From Theodoxus fluviatilis (taxonomy: Eukaryota; Mollusca; Gastropoda; Cycloneritida; Neritidae), in NCBI GenBank assembly GCA_034096865.1, contig JAWQFJ010012405.1, positions 1-19,615 of the forward strand: 19,615 bases of DNA. The letters run 5' to 3'. The notes beneath the pieces are model-generated. The model saw nothing but the letters and a program-made list of their open reading frames with translations, was not told the origin of the DNA and did not search any database. The position numbers and the translations under genes were made by a program. Shown here in pieces: positions 9,005 through 17,264 of this stretch. Position 1 is the stretch's first letter. Each line of letters opens with the position of its first letter.

Positions 9005-9066
9005 TGAACCGATCTGGTCGGTTCAAGAATCGTTGCCAGGTTGCTTGAACCGACCTGGTCGGTTCA
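9005..9066. repeat. Two subterminal 21-bp palindromes
   Basis: 9005-9025 and 9046-9066 are near-identical palindromes of the form TGAACCGACC-t-GGTCGGTTCA (the first has one changed base in an arm), 20 bases apart and within 76 bases of the left end of the piggyBac-like element. Placement suggests transposase-binding sites, which is an inference. No matching pair was seen at the right end. Confidence 0.85.
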
Positions 9067-9627
9067 GAATTTTTGTGGTTGATAACGATATTGTGCTGTT
9101 CTTAAAACGGCAGATTACATCATTTCTCTAAATACTATTCATTTTGGAAGAAAATAAACACATATTTGGACCCACAAAAGCGCTTGTTATTGTTTACTCC
9201 CCTATTTCGCTCACGGAGGGCAACATGTCAACAAAGATGGCGACGTGCGTTCACTTCCGCGAATGTGCGGAGCGTCAATTACAACGAATCTCGAATGATT
9301 CAGAGATTTTCAAGAACAATCTAGTCAAAATATACGTTTGAAAGGGTGACATAAACAATTTCAGCACAGTATGCGCTTGTTTTGAAAGAATTCTTCGTAG
9401 AATTAGCATACTGATTGCCATTGCGCACGTTGATATGTATGAACTAAACGGAGGAGACGAAGCACTACTTGTGATCTACGTAGCCAAAACCGTGGCAGCG
9501 CAGTAATATTTCCTCTGAGACACAGGTTTTCATTGGCTGAGTAACTGATCATGGAAAGAAGGCTCTAGAAATAGCGATCCAAGCGGGAAACATAATGTAA
9601 ACAAAGCAGGCGCTCGACCGCCCACAT

Positions 9628-9952
9628 ATGGCAGATCAACCGAGTACGTCTGGCGAGAAGTGAACGATTACGATGTATACGAAGTGCCTTTGAGGTTTTT
9701 GCTGCTGAATAGATAGGCAAAGACAATCCTGATGTCGAGATTGAGGATAACGACAATGATTCGGACTCCGGTCTCGGGAAGAAGGAAAGGATATGTTTGT
9801 CTGCAGTCCATCACCAGAGGGAAAGGCGGAATTCAGATCGAGAACCTATACTGTCCAGGATGTGACGTGGGATGCCATTTGGTCTGTGAGCAAGGTTGGA
9901 GCACTACAGAAGCGTGGCAGACGAGAGGGAGCTTGAGAGGAAGAGGATGACT
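9628..9952 (+). pseudogene. piggyBac-type transposase, internally deleted remnant
   Basis: An ATG at 9628 starts MADQPSTSGEK and stops after 11 codons. Shifting frame continues through RSERLRCIRSAFEVFAAE, one TAG, and an acidic NPDVEIEDNDNDSDSGLG (to 9778), a composition usual at piggyBac N-termini. From about 9790 another frame reads a basic stretch, then YCPGCDVGCHLVCEQGW (9849-9900), which resembles the Cys-rich zinc-binding domain at the extreme C-terminus of piggyBac transposases (CPxCDVGLHxxCF type), with the first Cys pair reduced to one. The roughly 400-residue RNase H-like catalytic core that should separate these is missing, so an internal deletion near 9780-9795 joined the two ends. 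It is nonfunctional as transposase. Alternative: an unrelated Cys-rich exon, less likely given the TTAA-flanked setting. Confidence 0.6.
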
Positions 9953-10455
9953 GAACAGTCTCTGTTGATAGTGGCATAGCAGAATTGCCGTATTCTGACC
10001 TTGGCTTTTTGAACTCAGATGAACTCATTGCTGAGGCCAAGTTGCTCATTCCTGCCTTGATATTTTGCATGCTGAAGCTCACAGCAGGACGGAAAGTGAC
10101 ATTTAATCCTTTGATTTTTCACATTTGCATGCTTCTATAATAGTCTTAGATTAGATGCTACAAAATTTTTTTTTAATTACTCACCAGAAGTACCTTATAT
10201 TATTGTTGACACATTTCTGATTAGATATCAACTCAACAAAGTTTCTTTATCATGAATGTAAAAAGTGAGGTGTGTAGATAGTGATACTTTTTAATTTCAT
10301 CTTTATTCATTTCCTTACAATTTTATCTGGGTTTTGCTGAAATATCTTGTAGTAGCAATACCAAAGTGAGCCAATTGGCTGTCCGCTGGGTGGAATTTCC
10401 CCAATTTTACCCTATGTTTCTCCTTTCATCTCTCTGTGTGTATGGCGATGTATGA

Positions 10456-10461
10456 AATAAA
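10456..10461 (+). terminator. Poly(A) signal after the transposase remnant
   Basis: AATAAA about 500 bases beyond the remnant's C-terminal stop and before the second gene of the element; it suggests two separate transcription units. Confidence 0.4.
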
Positions 10462-10954
10462 ATTTATACTGGATGAAAGTTTATTCTTCTCTCTTTTACT
10501 CTGTTACATTATTTTTTAGTTTGATAGCTCAACAAATTGGGGAAATCGTAGTTTGAAAAAGTGATGTGTGCGTCGCTGCGAGAATGGCTGCCGGGCTTGG
10601 GCCAGTCCATTTTCCGATGGTAAGCTTCTTTTCGCTTCAAATCGCATTGAGTGAAAGCATTGCACCTAAAAATAACCACCAATGAATGAAAGAGGAAGTT
10701 GTGAGCCTCGTTTCCGTATTTTTCATTCATTGAAACTCGCGCGCTTTACAACCGAAATCTGTGAATGAAAACTACTACTGGCCTTTTCTACTTGAAAGGT
10801 TTGAAATAAAATCTCAGGAAGCCCACCATTTGAAAGATCGCAACTTTGTCTTCAAAAATGTCAAGTTAGTTTAGCTTGTTTCAACATTCACGCGACGCGA
10901 ATTACAACCAAAAATTTGAGGTGTGGAAGTTTTTACCTCGGGCGAGTGACAACA

Positions 10955-12076
10955 ATGGCCGGCTGTGGCGAAGTGTCCGAGCGTGACGCGACGCAACAAC
11001 AATGCAGCGATCCGTCGAGTTGTTCATCTCCATTCACGTGGGAGATGCTTCTTGATAAGACTGAACCTATGTTGTGTTTGTTTGTGCTGCTTTTTTCTCA
11101 AAAAACAAACACTTTGTTGGTGTATTTTGTGCTCGAAAGTGGTAGTTGTCTACCTGAAGAGATCGACGCAAAACGAGATTGGGTAGCGCAGGAAACTTCG
11201 CTTGTAAATTAACTTTTCTTCAGTATGGAACTTAACTTTGCATTGATTATGTAGGGAATAGGTTGTATTAGTGTTTGAGCAACTGTCTACTCAGTTATTG
11301 TTTGTCTATGATGCAAAAAGACCACTTTTTAATGGTCACGTGACCTTCGAAAAATTTGCCTCTGCCAGAGATCGACGCAAAACGAGATTGGGTAGCGCAG
11401 GAAACTTCGCTTGTAAATTAACTTTTCTTCAGTATGGAACTTAACTTTGCATTGATTATGTAGGGAATAGGTTGTATTAGTGTTTGAGCAACTGTCTACT
11501 CAGTTATTGCGTGTCTATGATGCAAAAAGGCCACTTTTTAATGGTCATGTGACCTTCGAAAAATTTGCCTCTCGATTGACAGGCAACATAGACTTTCTGA
11601 CCGAGACGCTCAAACAGTTCCTAGGCGGGGAAGACACGGACATTTCAGCAGAATCTGAAGTGCGATCTCCTTTGAAAAAGAGACCAAGGCTGTGCGAAGA
11701 AGAGGCGCAGTCTGAGAATGACTCTTTAGAAGAAGAAGAGGAGTTGGAAGAGGCCCCATCAGAACCCTTTGCATTCAGAAGGCAGGGGGAGTGGGTTGCA
11801 GTCTACTATGACAATATGCACTACATCTGCATTGTCATTGATGTCCACAGTGATACAGAAGGCACCGTCCAGTTTTTGAGGAAAACCAGCAGACAAAATC
11901 TCTACAAGTACCCTGATATAGAAGATGTGGCTGTTGTTGAGGCCTCATTTGTCTTCAAAGCAGGCCTAGATGTCATGCCATACAGCAATGATGGGAGAAT
12001 TTGGAGTGTACCAGCAGCCAGACAGATCTCGGACATTTATGACAGACTGCGGGCTCAAGCTATTAGTATTATGTAA
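10955..12076 (+). CDS. Cargo gene of the piggyBac-like element, unknown family
   Basis: ATG at 10955 in good context (ACAACAATGG) opens 83 codons (MAGCGEVSERDATQQQ...) to a donor-like CTT|GTAAAT at 11203. After a possible 58-base intron, or the equivalent acceptor in the second copy of a tandem duplication (AATAG|GTT at 11471), the frame continues to a TAA at 12076. The 3' part encodes about 200 residues. Counting from the GTG at 11480: a helical segment (about 1-50), a basic nuclear-localisation-like KKRPRL (66-71), a Glu-rich stretch (73-91), then a compact C-terminal domain (about 102-192) starting GEWVAVYYDNMHYICIVIDV and containing TVQFLRKTSR, YPDIEDVAVV and GRIWSV. Alternating hydrophobics and the opening W-V-V-Y pattern suggest a small beta-barrel like Tudor/SH3 modules; I recall similar tails on uncharacterised invertebrate proteins but cannot name the family. 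The long frame is free of stops, unlike the nearby transposase remnant. Splice structure is uncertain. Confidence 0.6.
11158..11575 (+). repeat. 209-bp tandem duplication inside the cargo gene
   Basis: 11158-11366 and 11367-11575 are about 98% identical; I count four differences (TT/CG in the ATTG..TGTC segment, A/G, and C/T). The unit spans the proposed exon-1 end, donor, short intron, acceptor and the start of exon 2, so both splice sites are doubled. A change turns the palindrome GGTCACGTGACC of copy 1 into GGTCATGTGACC in copy 2. Confidence 0.95.
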
Positions 12077-13236
12077 TTGGTGTGTGATTTTCCAAAGCAG
12101 AACTTTTGAGCAAGGAAATGCTGATTGAATGAACTGTTTTTCTGTGCCATTACCCTGTGTAACAAACCAACATGAATGGCAACAACTACTGTGGTGAGGA
12201 ATGATGTAACGCTATGTCATTATTAGAAAATGTATTATGTAATACATACAAAATCATATTTCACTTTTTCAAGTCTGAATTATTTTAGTTAAGTTCAGTG
12301 TTTCATGCTGATTCCATTGATACCAAAACCATTTTTGTAGGTGAAGTAGAACAGAAGTTATGAAAAATGCAAAAGTAGCATATTATGCGTATTGGTGTGC
12401 ATCTGTTCAGCCCTTAGTCAAATCGCATGTTTTCCAGTTTTTGAAAGATGATTTCATACATTTCCTGACATCAGGTCCCTTTAAAAAAAATTAGGCTTGT
12501 TGTATGTTTCCAGTAGAAGGAAAAAAAGTGAAAATGACACAAAGCATGCATTTGGTTGCATTAGTGTTAACCTTCAAAGTTGCCTAATTTGCTAATTTGT
12601 AAAATGGCCAAAAAGCGCGTACCGAAATTAAATGATTAAAAAATCATAACTTTGGTTCTAATTGACCTACACAAATGATTTTGGTACCATTGGAATCAGA
12701 ATAAAAAGATCTGTCAGGAAATAATAACATAAACATTAATATCCAAACTTCAAAAATCACTTTGGTGTACCTACTTGTAGTTTGAATGCTTATGTTGGCC
12801 ACAATTATCATGTACCCCAAAATTAACAGAAAGCATTCCGAGGGCACTCACAATATTTGAATCCTTTCCAAGTTTCTTGTAGCCAAGCAGTGCTTACAGA
12901 TTTTTTTTCTTGGGTAGGATAATGTTTTTGCTTGCTTGTCAAGTGCTTTTTGTCACCCTTCTTCCATATAAAAGTGTACCTTAGTAGGTGGGTAGACGAC
13001 TTTGATTTTAAAAAATAATTTAAAGCAGCATTCCAGAAGTGATTTCTATTTGCCATACATATATATGTCATATTTCTGGTAATAAACATATAGTTCATTC
13101 AATAAGCTTTCTAGTGATATATAGTTTGTATGTGTTATTTCTGCATGTTGTATGCCTATATGGTCATTTGGCACATGACCCGTGAACAGGAAAAAAACGG
13201 TGACATTCGGGCACTAATAGTCTGACACCCGGAGGG
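12077..13236 (+). other. Presumed 3' UTR of the cargo gene and right end of the element
   Basis: AT-rich, no coding frame supported on either strand. AATAAA at 13081-13086 is the likely poly(A) signal, about 1 kb past the stop and 150 bases inside the right terminus. Confidence 0.5.
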
Positions 13237-13368
13237 TTAAAAAAGTGTTTTCAATGAAAGAAAGTTTGGTTTATGTTCAGTCTGGTGTCTTCTTCTAAAA
13301 ACAAAATTTAAATTGTTCAGGCTGATCTACCAATCCAATTTTTAATTGTGGCCTTGTTACCTTAACCA

Positions 13369-13839
13369 AACACGTAATAACATGTTTGGCTAATCACGAG
13401 ATTTCTTTTTTCTTTCTTTCTTTTTTCTACTCCACTTCCTGTATCTGTTGAAATTTAATCTAGGATCATGCAACAAGTGAAAAGCATGTCTCATTGCATA
13501 CTATTCCTAATGGTATAAAGTCAAGTATGTCAGGCTGTTTCTTTACTATTACTTAAGCAAACTTCACATAACTGTTTTTATTTTTACCATCTGGGTAATA
13601 TGGACTGCCACAGCATTTACATCCACAAGAATGACTGACCATCTGATCATGCTGTTGTCATAGTTACCTCAGCGACTCTGTGTTGTACTGTCTGCTATGC
13701 ATCTTGGTCAAGGCGTTTGAAAGTCCTCCTTTGCTTCTTTTCAACTTGTTGCTGCTGTCAACAACAAATTTTAATAACCGTTAATAACGGATCTATCTTC
13801 TGACTGGACAAAAAAGATGAATAAGGGAAAAACAATTTC
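13369..13839. other. 3' flank of the minus-strand minisatellite gene
   Basis: No coding frame supported. A minus-strand AATAAA at 13577-13582, about 260 bases beyond the stop of the exon at 13840-14249, is a plausible poly(A) signal for it. There is a TTTTCTTTCTTTC pyrimidine tract near 13405. Confidence 0.45.
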
Positions 13840-14249
13840 TCAATCCTCAAGGTCAGACTCAGAGTCATATGGAACTAGAGCAACAGGGGGGGGGGGGGGG
13901 GGGGGGGGGGCTAGGTCAACCCTAGCAGCAACAGGAGGGGCTAGGTCAACCCTAGCAGCAACAGGGGGGGCTAGGTCAACCCTAGCAGCAACAGGGGGGG
14001 CTAGGTCAACCCTAGCAGCAACAGGGGGGGCTAGGTCAACCCTAGCAGCAACAGGGGGGGCTAGGTCAACCCTAGCAGCAACAGGGGGGGCTAGGTCAAC
14101 CCTAGCAGCAACAGGGGGGGGCTAGGTCAACCTTACCAGCAGCAACAGGGGGGGCTAGGTCAACCCTAGCAGCAACAGGGGGCCGGGGATCAATGGGTCT
14201 AGGATCCACACGCTGGATTTGGCGAGGGCGTTCTTGTCGTGTCTTGATG
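13840..14249 (-). CDS. Terminal exon with coding minisatellite (frame broken once)
   Basis: The acceptor TTAATTTCCAG at 14250 opens a minus-strand exon that begins R-IKTRQERPRQIQRVDPRPID and enters a repeat coding for VAARVDLAPP decapeptides. At the far end the same frame leaves the repeat through a run of Pro and ends VALVPYDSESDLED then TGA at 13840. The exon phase matches the donor of the exon at 14802-14911 exactly (CG|C = Arg). One homopolymer, eight bases at 14114-14121 instead of seven, shifts the frame and would give an early stop; the 25-base run at 13886-13910 keeps frame because 25 and 7 differ by a multiple of three. So a single-base indel separates this from an intact exon: assembly error, allele or early pseudogene. 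The plus-strand reading GGARSTLAAT is the antisense shadow. Function unknown; basic N-part, repeated middle, acidic tail. Confidence 0.65.
13886..14182. repeat. 30-bp minisatellite, nine units, plus 25-G run
   Basis: Unit CTAGGTCAACCCTAGC + AGCAACAGGGGGGG from 13911 to 14182: six regular 30-bp units, one of 31 (extra G), one of 33 (CCTTACCAGC variant) and one shortened. Each unit carries a perfect GCTAGG-TCAAC-CCTAGC hairpin and a seven-G block; a run of 25 G precedes the array (13886-13910). Confidence 0.97.
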
Positions 14250-14801
14250 CTGGAAATTAAAGAAAATCAGTGACGACAAATGAGATGGAAGTGTTTTCTT
14301 ATTCTAAAATTATTTTAATTTCATTCCAGAATTTTGATATTATCTATCGGCATATTCTGGGTGAACACAAAACATGTTACCATACACTGCATCTACCTTT
14401 ATCTAAATTTTCCTTAGGGACGAAATCCTATGAAAATACTGTTCCCACTGTATTCCTGTTTAAATTAGTACAAATTACTAATGTGTACAACACTACATGC
14501 ATGTAGCTTACATCAGCCAGTTAGCCTTTAACCCTTTACCACCTGAATCACCTAAAGTGGCCCGGCAAGTGCCCTGTGTGTTCTCTAAATTAATTGCTGA
14601 ACAGTGTATCTTGTAACTATTTAAAAGACTGTTTAGCGGACGATTTCAATCAATCTTGCGAACACTACAGGGACTTCCAAACCACCCTATGGCATTCAGA
14701 AATTAGATTTTGAAAGGTCACGAAGTGACATCAAGTGGTAAAAGGTTTTCAACCCCCCAAAAAAAAAGTTAATCGCTTCATAAATCACGAGAGGCACATA
14801 C
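14250..14801 (-). other. Intron between exons of the minisatellite gene
   Basis: Bounded on the minus strand by a CG|GTATGTGCC donor at 14801 and a TTTCCAG acceptor at 14250. Contains a degenerate piggyBac-like MITE. Confidence 0.65.
14532..14745. mobile_element. Degenerate piggyBac-like MITE (about 214 bp)
   Basis: Left end TTAA|CCCTTTACCACCTGAATCAC; right end, reverse-complemented, CCTTTTACCACTTGATGTCAC, so the termini are imperfect inverted repeats with a one-base length difference. The left flank is TTAA, the right flank TTTT, so one duplication copy appears mutated. The terminal sequence is similar to the element at 17265-18414 (CCCTT.CC..GGT). Noncoding. Confidence 0.5.
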
Positions 14802-14911
14802 CGTTTGAAGTTTTCCACTTGTGTCTTCGTCAGTGGTTCGTCGACAGCTCTTGCCAAGGCGGGAATGGTGGTGTTCCCGCTCTGCCACGCTTCTTCAAGT
14901 TTTCTTTGCAT
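14802..14911 (-). CDS. Internal exon of the minisatellite gene
   Basis: Acceptor TTATGTTCATAG at 14912, donor AAACG|GTATGT at 14801; 110 bases encoding MQRKLEEAWQSGNTTIPALA then RAVDEPLTKTQVENFKR. Phase agrees with both neighbours: the upstream exon ends on a codon boundary, and the last two bases join the first base of the next exon as an Arg codon. The composition suggests two helices rich in charged residues, possibly a small DNA-binding or protein-binding fold; no family recognised. Confidence 0.65.
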
Positions 14912-15178
14912 CTATGAACATAAAAAACAACGACAAAATACAATCCCAATCAGTGTTTTTGATGACGCATTGCGTTTCCGCACAAAAATCCTGAAGGACC
15001 CCCAAAATCAAAAGCAATTGGTCTTGGGACGCGCAGATTTATTGTCTTGTCAGTTGATTGAATTTGTCAGGGGCCCTCAGACGATCAATCCAATCAGCCT
15101 CTTCATCTCACACTGGTTGAAGCAAACAAGCAACAGATTCTATTATACAACACCTATATACATTTGATAAATACTTAC

Positions 15179-15354
15179 AGCTCCACCTTTCTTCAAACCA
15201 CGTGGTGTTGGAGGCCGCCACACCTGGTCTGCTGGCACGTGACTTCCACACACCTCCACCTTCCACGTCCCGAAGTTGGCACTGCTCATCCACAACTTAA
15301 TTGTAAAGCTGCAGAAGTGCCCTGTCTTGCGGCGTTTTCCCCTCTCTGAACAAC
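15179..15354 (-). CDS. Internal exon of the minisatellite gene, zinc-finger-like
   Basis: A strong acceptor (TTTTGTTTTTCAG) at 15355 and strong donor (GCT|GTAAGTATT) at 15178 bound 176 bases. In the only phase open throughout, the exon encodes CSERGKRRKTGHFCSFTIKL, then W...GTWKVEVCGSH and a basic WRPPTPRGLKKGGA tail. The C...C-F-x-x-K-L...W-x-V...H spacing is reminiscent of FAR1/MULE-associated or FLYWCH-type zinc-binding modules, in which a CPF-x-x-K strand is followed by W-x-V and H-x-H; this is tentative. Upstream exons are not in view because repeat B copy 2 follows immediately. If the resemblance holds, the gene may derive from a transposon-encoded DNA-binding protein. Confidence 0.6.
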
Positions 15355-15414
15355 CTGAAAAACAAAATCCAACAAACTATACTGCTAAATTCAACCTTAG
15401 CAGAAAGAAAAAAA

Positions 15415-16559
15415 AACAAGAAGGGCAAAGCCCATACGACTCACATGCTTGACCTTGACCTTTACATGACTTTCAGGTGACCTTCAAGGTCAAGGTCAAA
15501 CAACTAAACCTAGCAATGACATCATACACTAAGAACTGCTTTACACATTTTCCCTACCAAAATACATGTGACCTTGACCCAAGGTCAAGGTCATCCTAGG
15601 TCATGCAACACAAAGCTGTTAATTCAAGACTTAGGAAGCACAATGGTGCTTATTGGCACTTTCTACCATGAGATATGGTCACTTTTCGTGGTTCACTACC
15701 CCATTTTGGTCACATTTCATAAGGGTCAAGGTGACCTTGACCTTGATATGTGACCAAATGTGTCTCATGATGAAAGTATAACATGTGTACTACAATGTTA
15801 TGAAGTTTGGAAGAGTTATCTTCCATAGTTCAGGGTCAAGGTCACTTCAATATATGTATACAATCCAACTTTAAAGAGCTCCTGTGACCTTGACCTTGAA
15901 GCAAGGTCAAGTTACTGTGTATGTTTTTGACACCTTGTCATCCTACACCATCATGCCAAATTGGGTGTTGATAGACTTAATAGTCTCCGAGAAAAATCCA
16001 ACGTTAAAGTTTTTTTTTACTGATTACAGGACGCCCGGACGGACGACACGAGTGACCTAGCATGAAAGTATAACATGTGTACTACAATCAGTACAATGTT
16101 ATGAAGTTTGGAAGAGTTATCTTCCATTTCAAGGTCAAGGTCACTTCAAAATATGTATACAATCCAACTTTGAAGAGCTCCTGTGACCTTGACCTTGAAG
16201 CAAGGTCAATCAAACTGGTATCAAAAGATAGGGATTTCTTTGCCCTATACACCATATATAGGTCAGGTATCCAATCTCAAAAATGTCAGAGAAAATTTGG
16301 AAAATGTGAAAAATGGCTGTTTTTAGACAACATTTACAGCCCCTGCGACCTTGACCTTGAAGCAAGGTCAAGTCACTATGCATGTTTTTTGACGCCTTGT
16401 CATCATACACCATCATGTCAAATTGGGTGTTGATAGACTTTATAGTCTCCGAGAAAAATCCAATGTTAAACTTAAAGTTTTTTACGTACGCCCGGACGCC
16501 CGGACAGACGACACGAGTGAGTACATAGACTCACTTTTGCTTCGCATGTGTGTCAAAAA
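15415..16559. mobile_element. Repeat B copy 2, internally duplicated
   Basis: Same start (AACAAGAAGGGCAAAGCCC) and end (GCATGTGTGTCAAAAA) as copy 1. Subterminal GACTCACATGC at 15438-15448 pairs with GCATGTGTGTC at 16544-16554 (one mismatch). The 3' part occurs twice: 15770-16061 and 16062-16559, both beginning ATGAAAGTATAACATGTG and both reaching the CGCCCGGACGGACGACACG motif; the first copy lacks about 180 bases present in the second and in copy 1. About 15 exact TCAAGGTCA sites counting both strands. No coding frame supported. Confidence 0.8.
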
Positions 16560-16956
16560 TCATTACAGAAATTCACAATTGTGAAGCAGGTGAAATCTTT
16601 ATACCTGTACAGATCAGTTTCCTATTTTTATTTTTTTTAATAGTTATTGAACTTGTTCTTGCTTGTAATGCCGATCACAGGATTTATTCAAGCAAAAAAA
16701 TACATTGTAGGCCTAGCTGTGTTCAAAATTCTCAAAATGATTGTGAAAATACTATGGCGGGTCAATGCACTCCAACAATGAGTCCAAACTTAAGGCCAGC
16801 TCCAACCCCTAGGCAAGCAAATCTGTAATAACTAATATACTTGCAGGATTCTAATTTTTGGTGAGTTTGAAGGTGGTAATAAGAGATTTCAAAATCCACC
16901 CCAAAAAAATCACGTTCAAAGTCTTTATTACATCAAAAACACATCAAAGTATCCAG
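16560..16956. other. Nothing recognised; includes poly(A) signal of the Mutator-like gene
   Basis: AT-rich without a supported exon. A minus-strand AATAAA at 16924-16929 lies 28 bases beyond the transposase stop and is the likely poly(A) signal. Confidence 0.5.
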
Positions 16957-17264
16957 CTAGTGAGCCCCTGCTCCATAGGAGCTGTCCCCACCCTTTGTGG
17001 AAGGCATTGCAAGCTTTCTCTTCTTTCTTTCCTTTTTGGCTGACTCTGAGGTTTGTCTCTCATACCTCTTCGTTCTCATTTTGTCAAGGCAGTCAAATGC
17101 AGTTTCCATGTGATGTCCAACTTTGAGGTTCAGGTGACCAAATATGCTGAGCCTTCCCCTTTCTCCTTCATTGAAGGAGCTGACTGCATCATATACAGCT
17201 ATCTCCAGCCTAGTTCTCCCCACAAACACTGTTTTGGGACACCTCTTCCAGATCATGCTGTTAA
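16957..17264 (-). pseudogene. Mutator-like transposase, C-terminal fragment
   Basis: Minus-strand frame that, reading from the TTAA at 17261-17264, gives NSMIWKRCPKTVFVGRTRLE, then IAVYDAVSSFNEG, a Lys/Arg-rich stretch (KKERKKRKLAMP) and the end GGDSSYGAGAH with TAG at 16957. This matches the C-terminal part of invertebrate Mutator-like transposases as I know them: the IW.RCPK..F.GR..LEIAV helix and a YGAG-type end. It continues the fragment at 18415-19012 once the piggyBac-like insert is set aside. Frame intact within the fragment. Confidence 0.8.

Larger units (their letters stand above)
8991..13236 (+). mobile_element. 4.2-kb piggyBac-like element carrying an extra gene
   Basis: Flanked on both sides by TTAA (8987-8990 and 13237-13240), the piggyBac target duplication, and inserted into a MITE whose uninterrupted form is visible elsewhere in the window. 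The ends form imperfect inverted repeats: left CCATCCGAGTGCCA, right (reverse complement) CCCTCCGGGTGTCA, 11 of 14 matching. Inside, in order on the plus strand: two subterminal palindromes, an ATG-initiated acidic N-terminal remnant and a Cys-rich C-terminal remnant of a piggyBac-type transposase (9628-9952), an AATAAA at 10456, a second gene (10955-12076) and an AATAAA at 13081. The transposase catalytic core is absent, so this copy would need a transposase supplied from elsewhere. Confidence 0.85.
8840..13368. mobile_element. Family A MITE, copy 3, split by a piggyBac-like insertion
   Basis: The left half (8840-8990) starts TAGTTATGGTAACCTGACCAACCCC and matches copies 1 and 2. The right half (13241-13368) continues exactly where copy 2 continues (AAAAGTGTTTTCAATGAAAG, then the TTCAGTCTGG block) and ends GTTACCTTAACCA, the inverted partner of the start. 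Removing 8991-13236 and one TTAA gives an uninterrupted MITE of about 279 bp. Confidence 0.85.

Noticed and set aside
13817..14125. Plus-strand frame with GGARSTLAAT repeats
   Set aside because: It is the antisense of the minus-strand minisatellite exon, whose splice sites, phase and stop agree; the plus-strand frame has no such support.
13886..14182. CRISPR-like array
   Set aside because: Units are contiguous 30-bp tandem repeats without unique spacers, in animal-type DNA.
16077..16433. 118-codon frame in repeat B copy 2, and similar ones in copy 1
   Set aside because: Built from TGACCTTGA repeats (LDLEA-type peptides); not conserved between copies and no domain.
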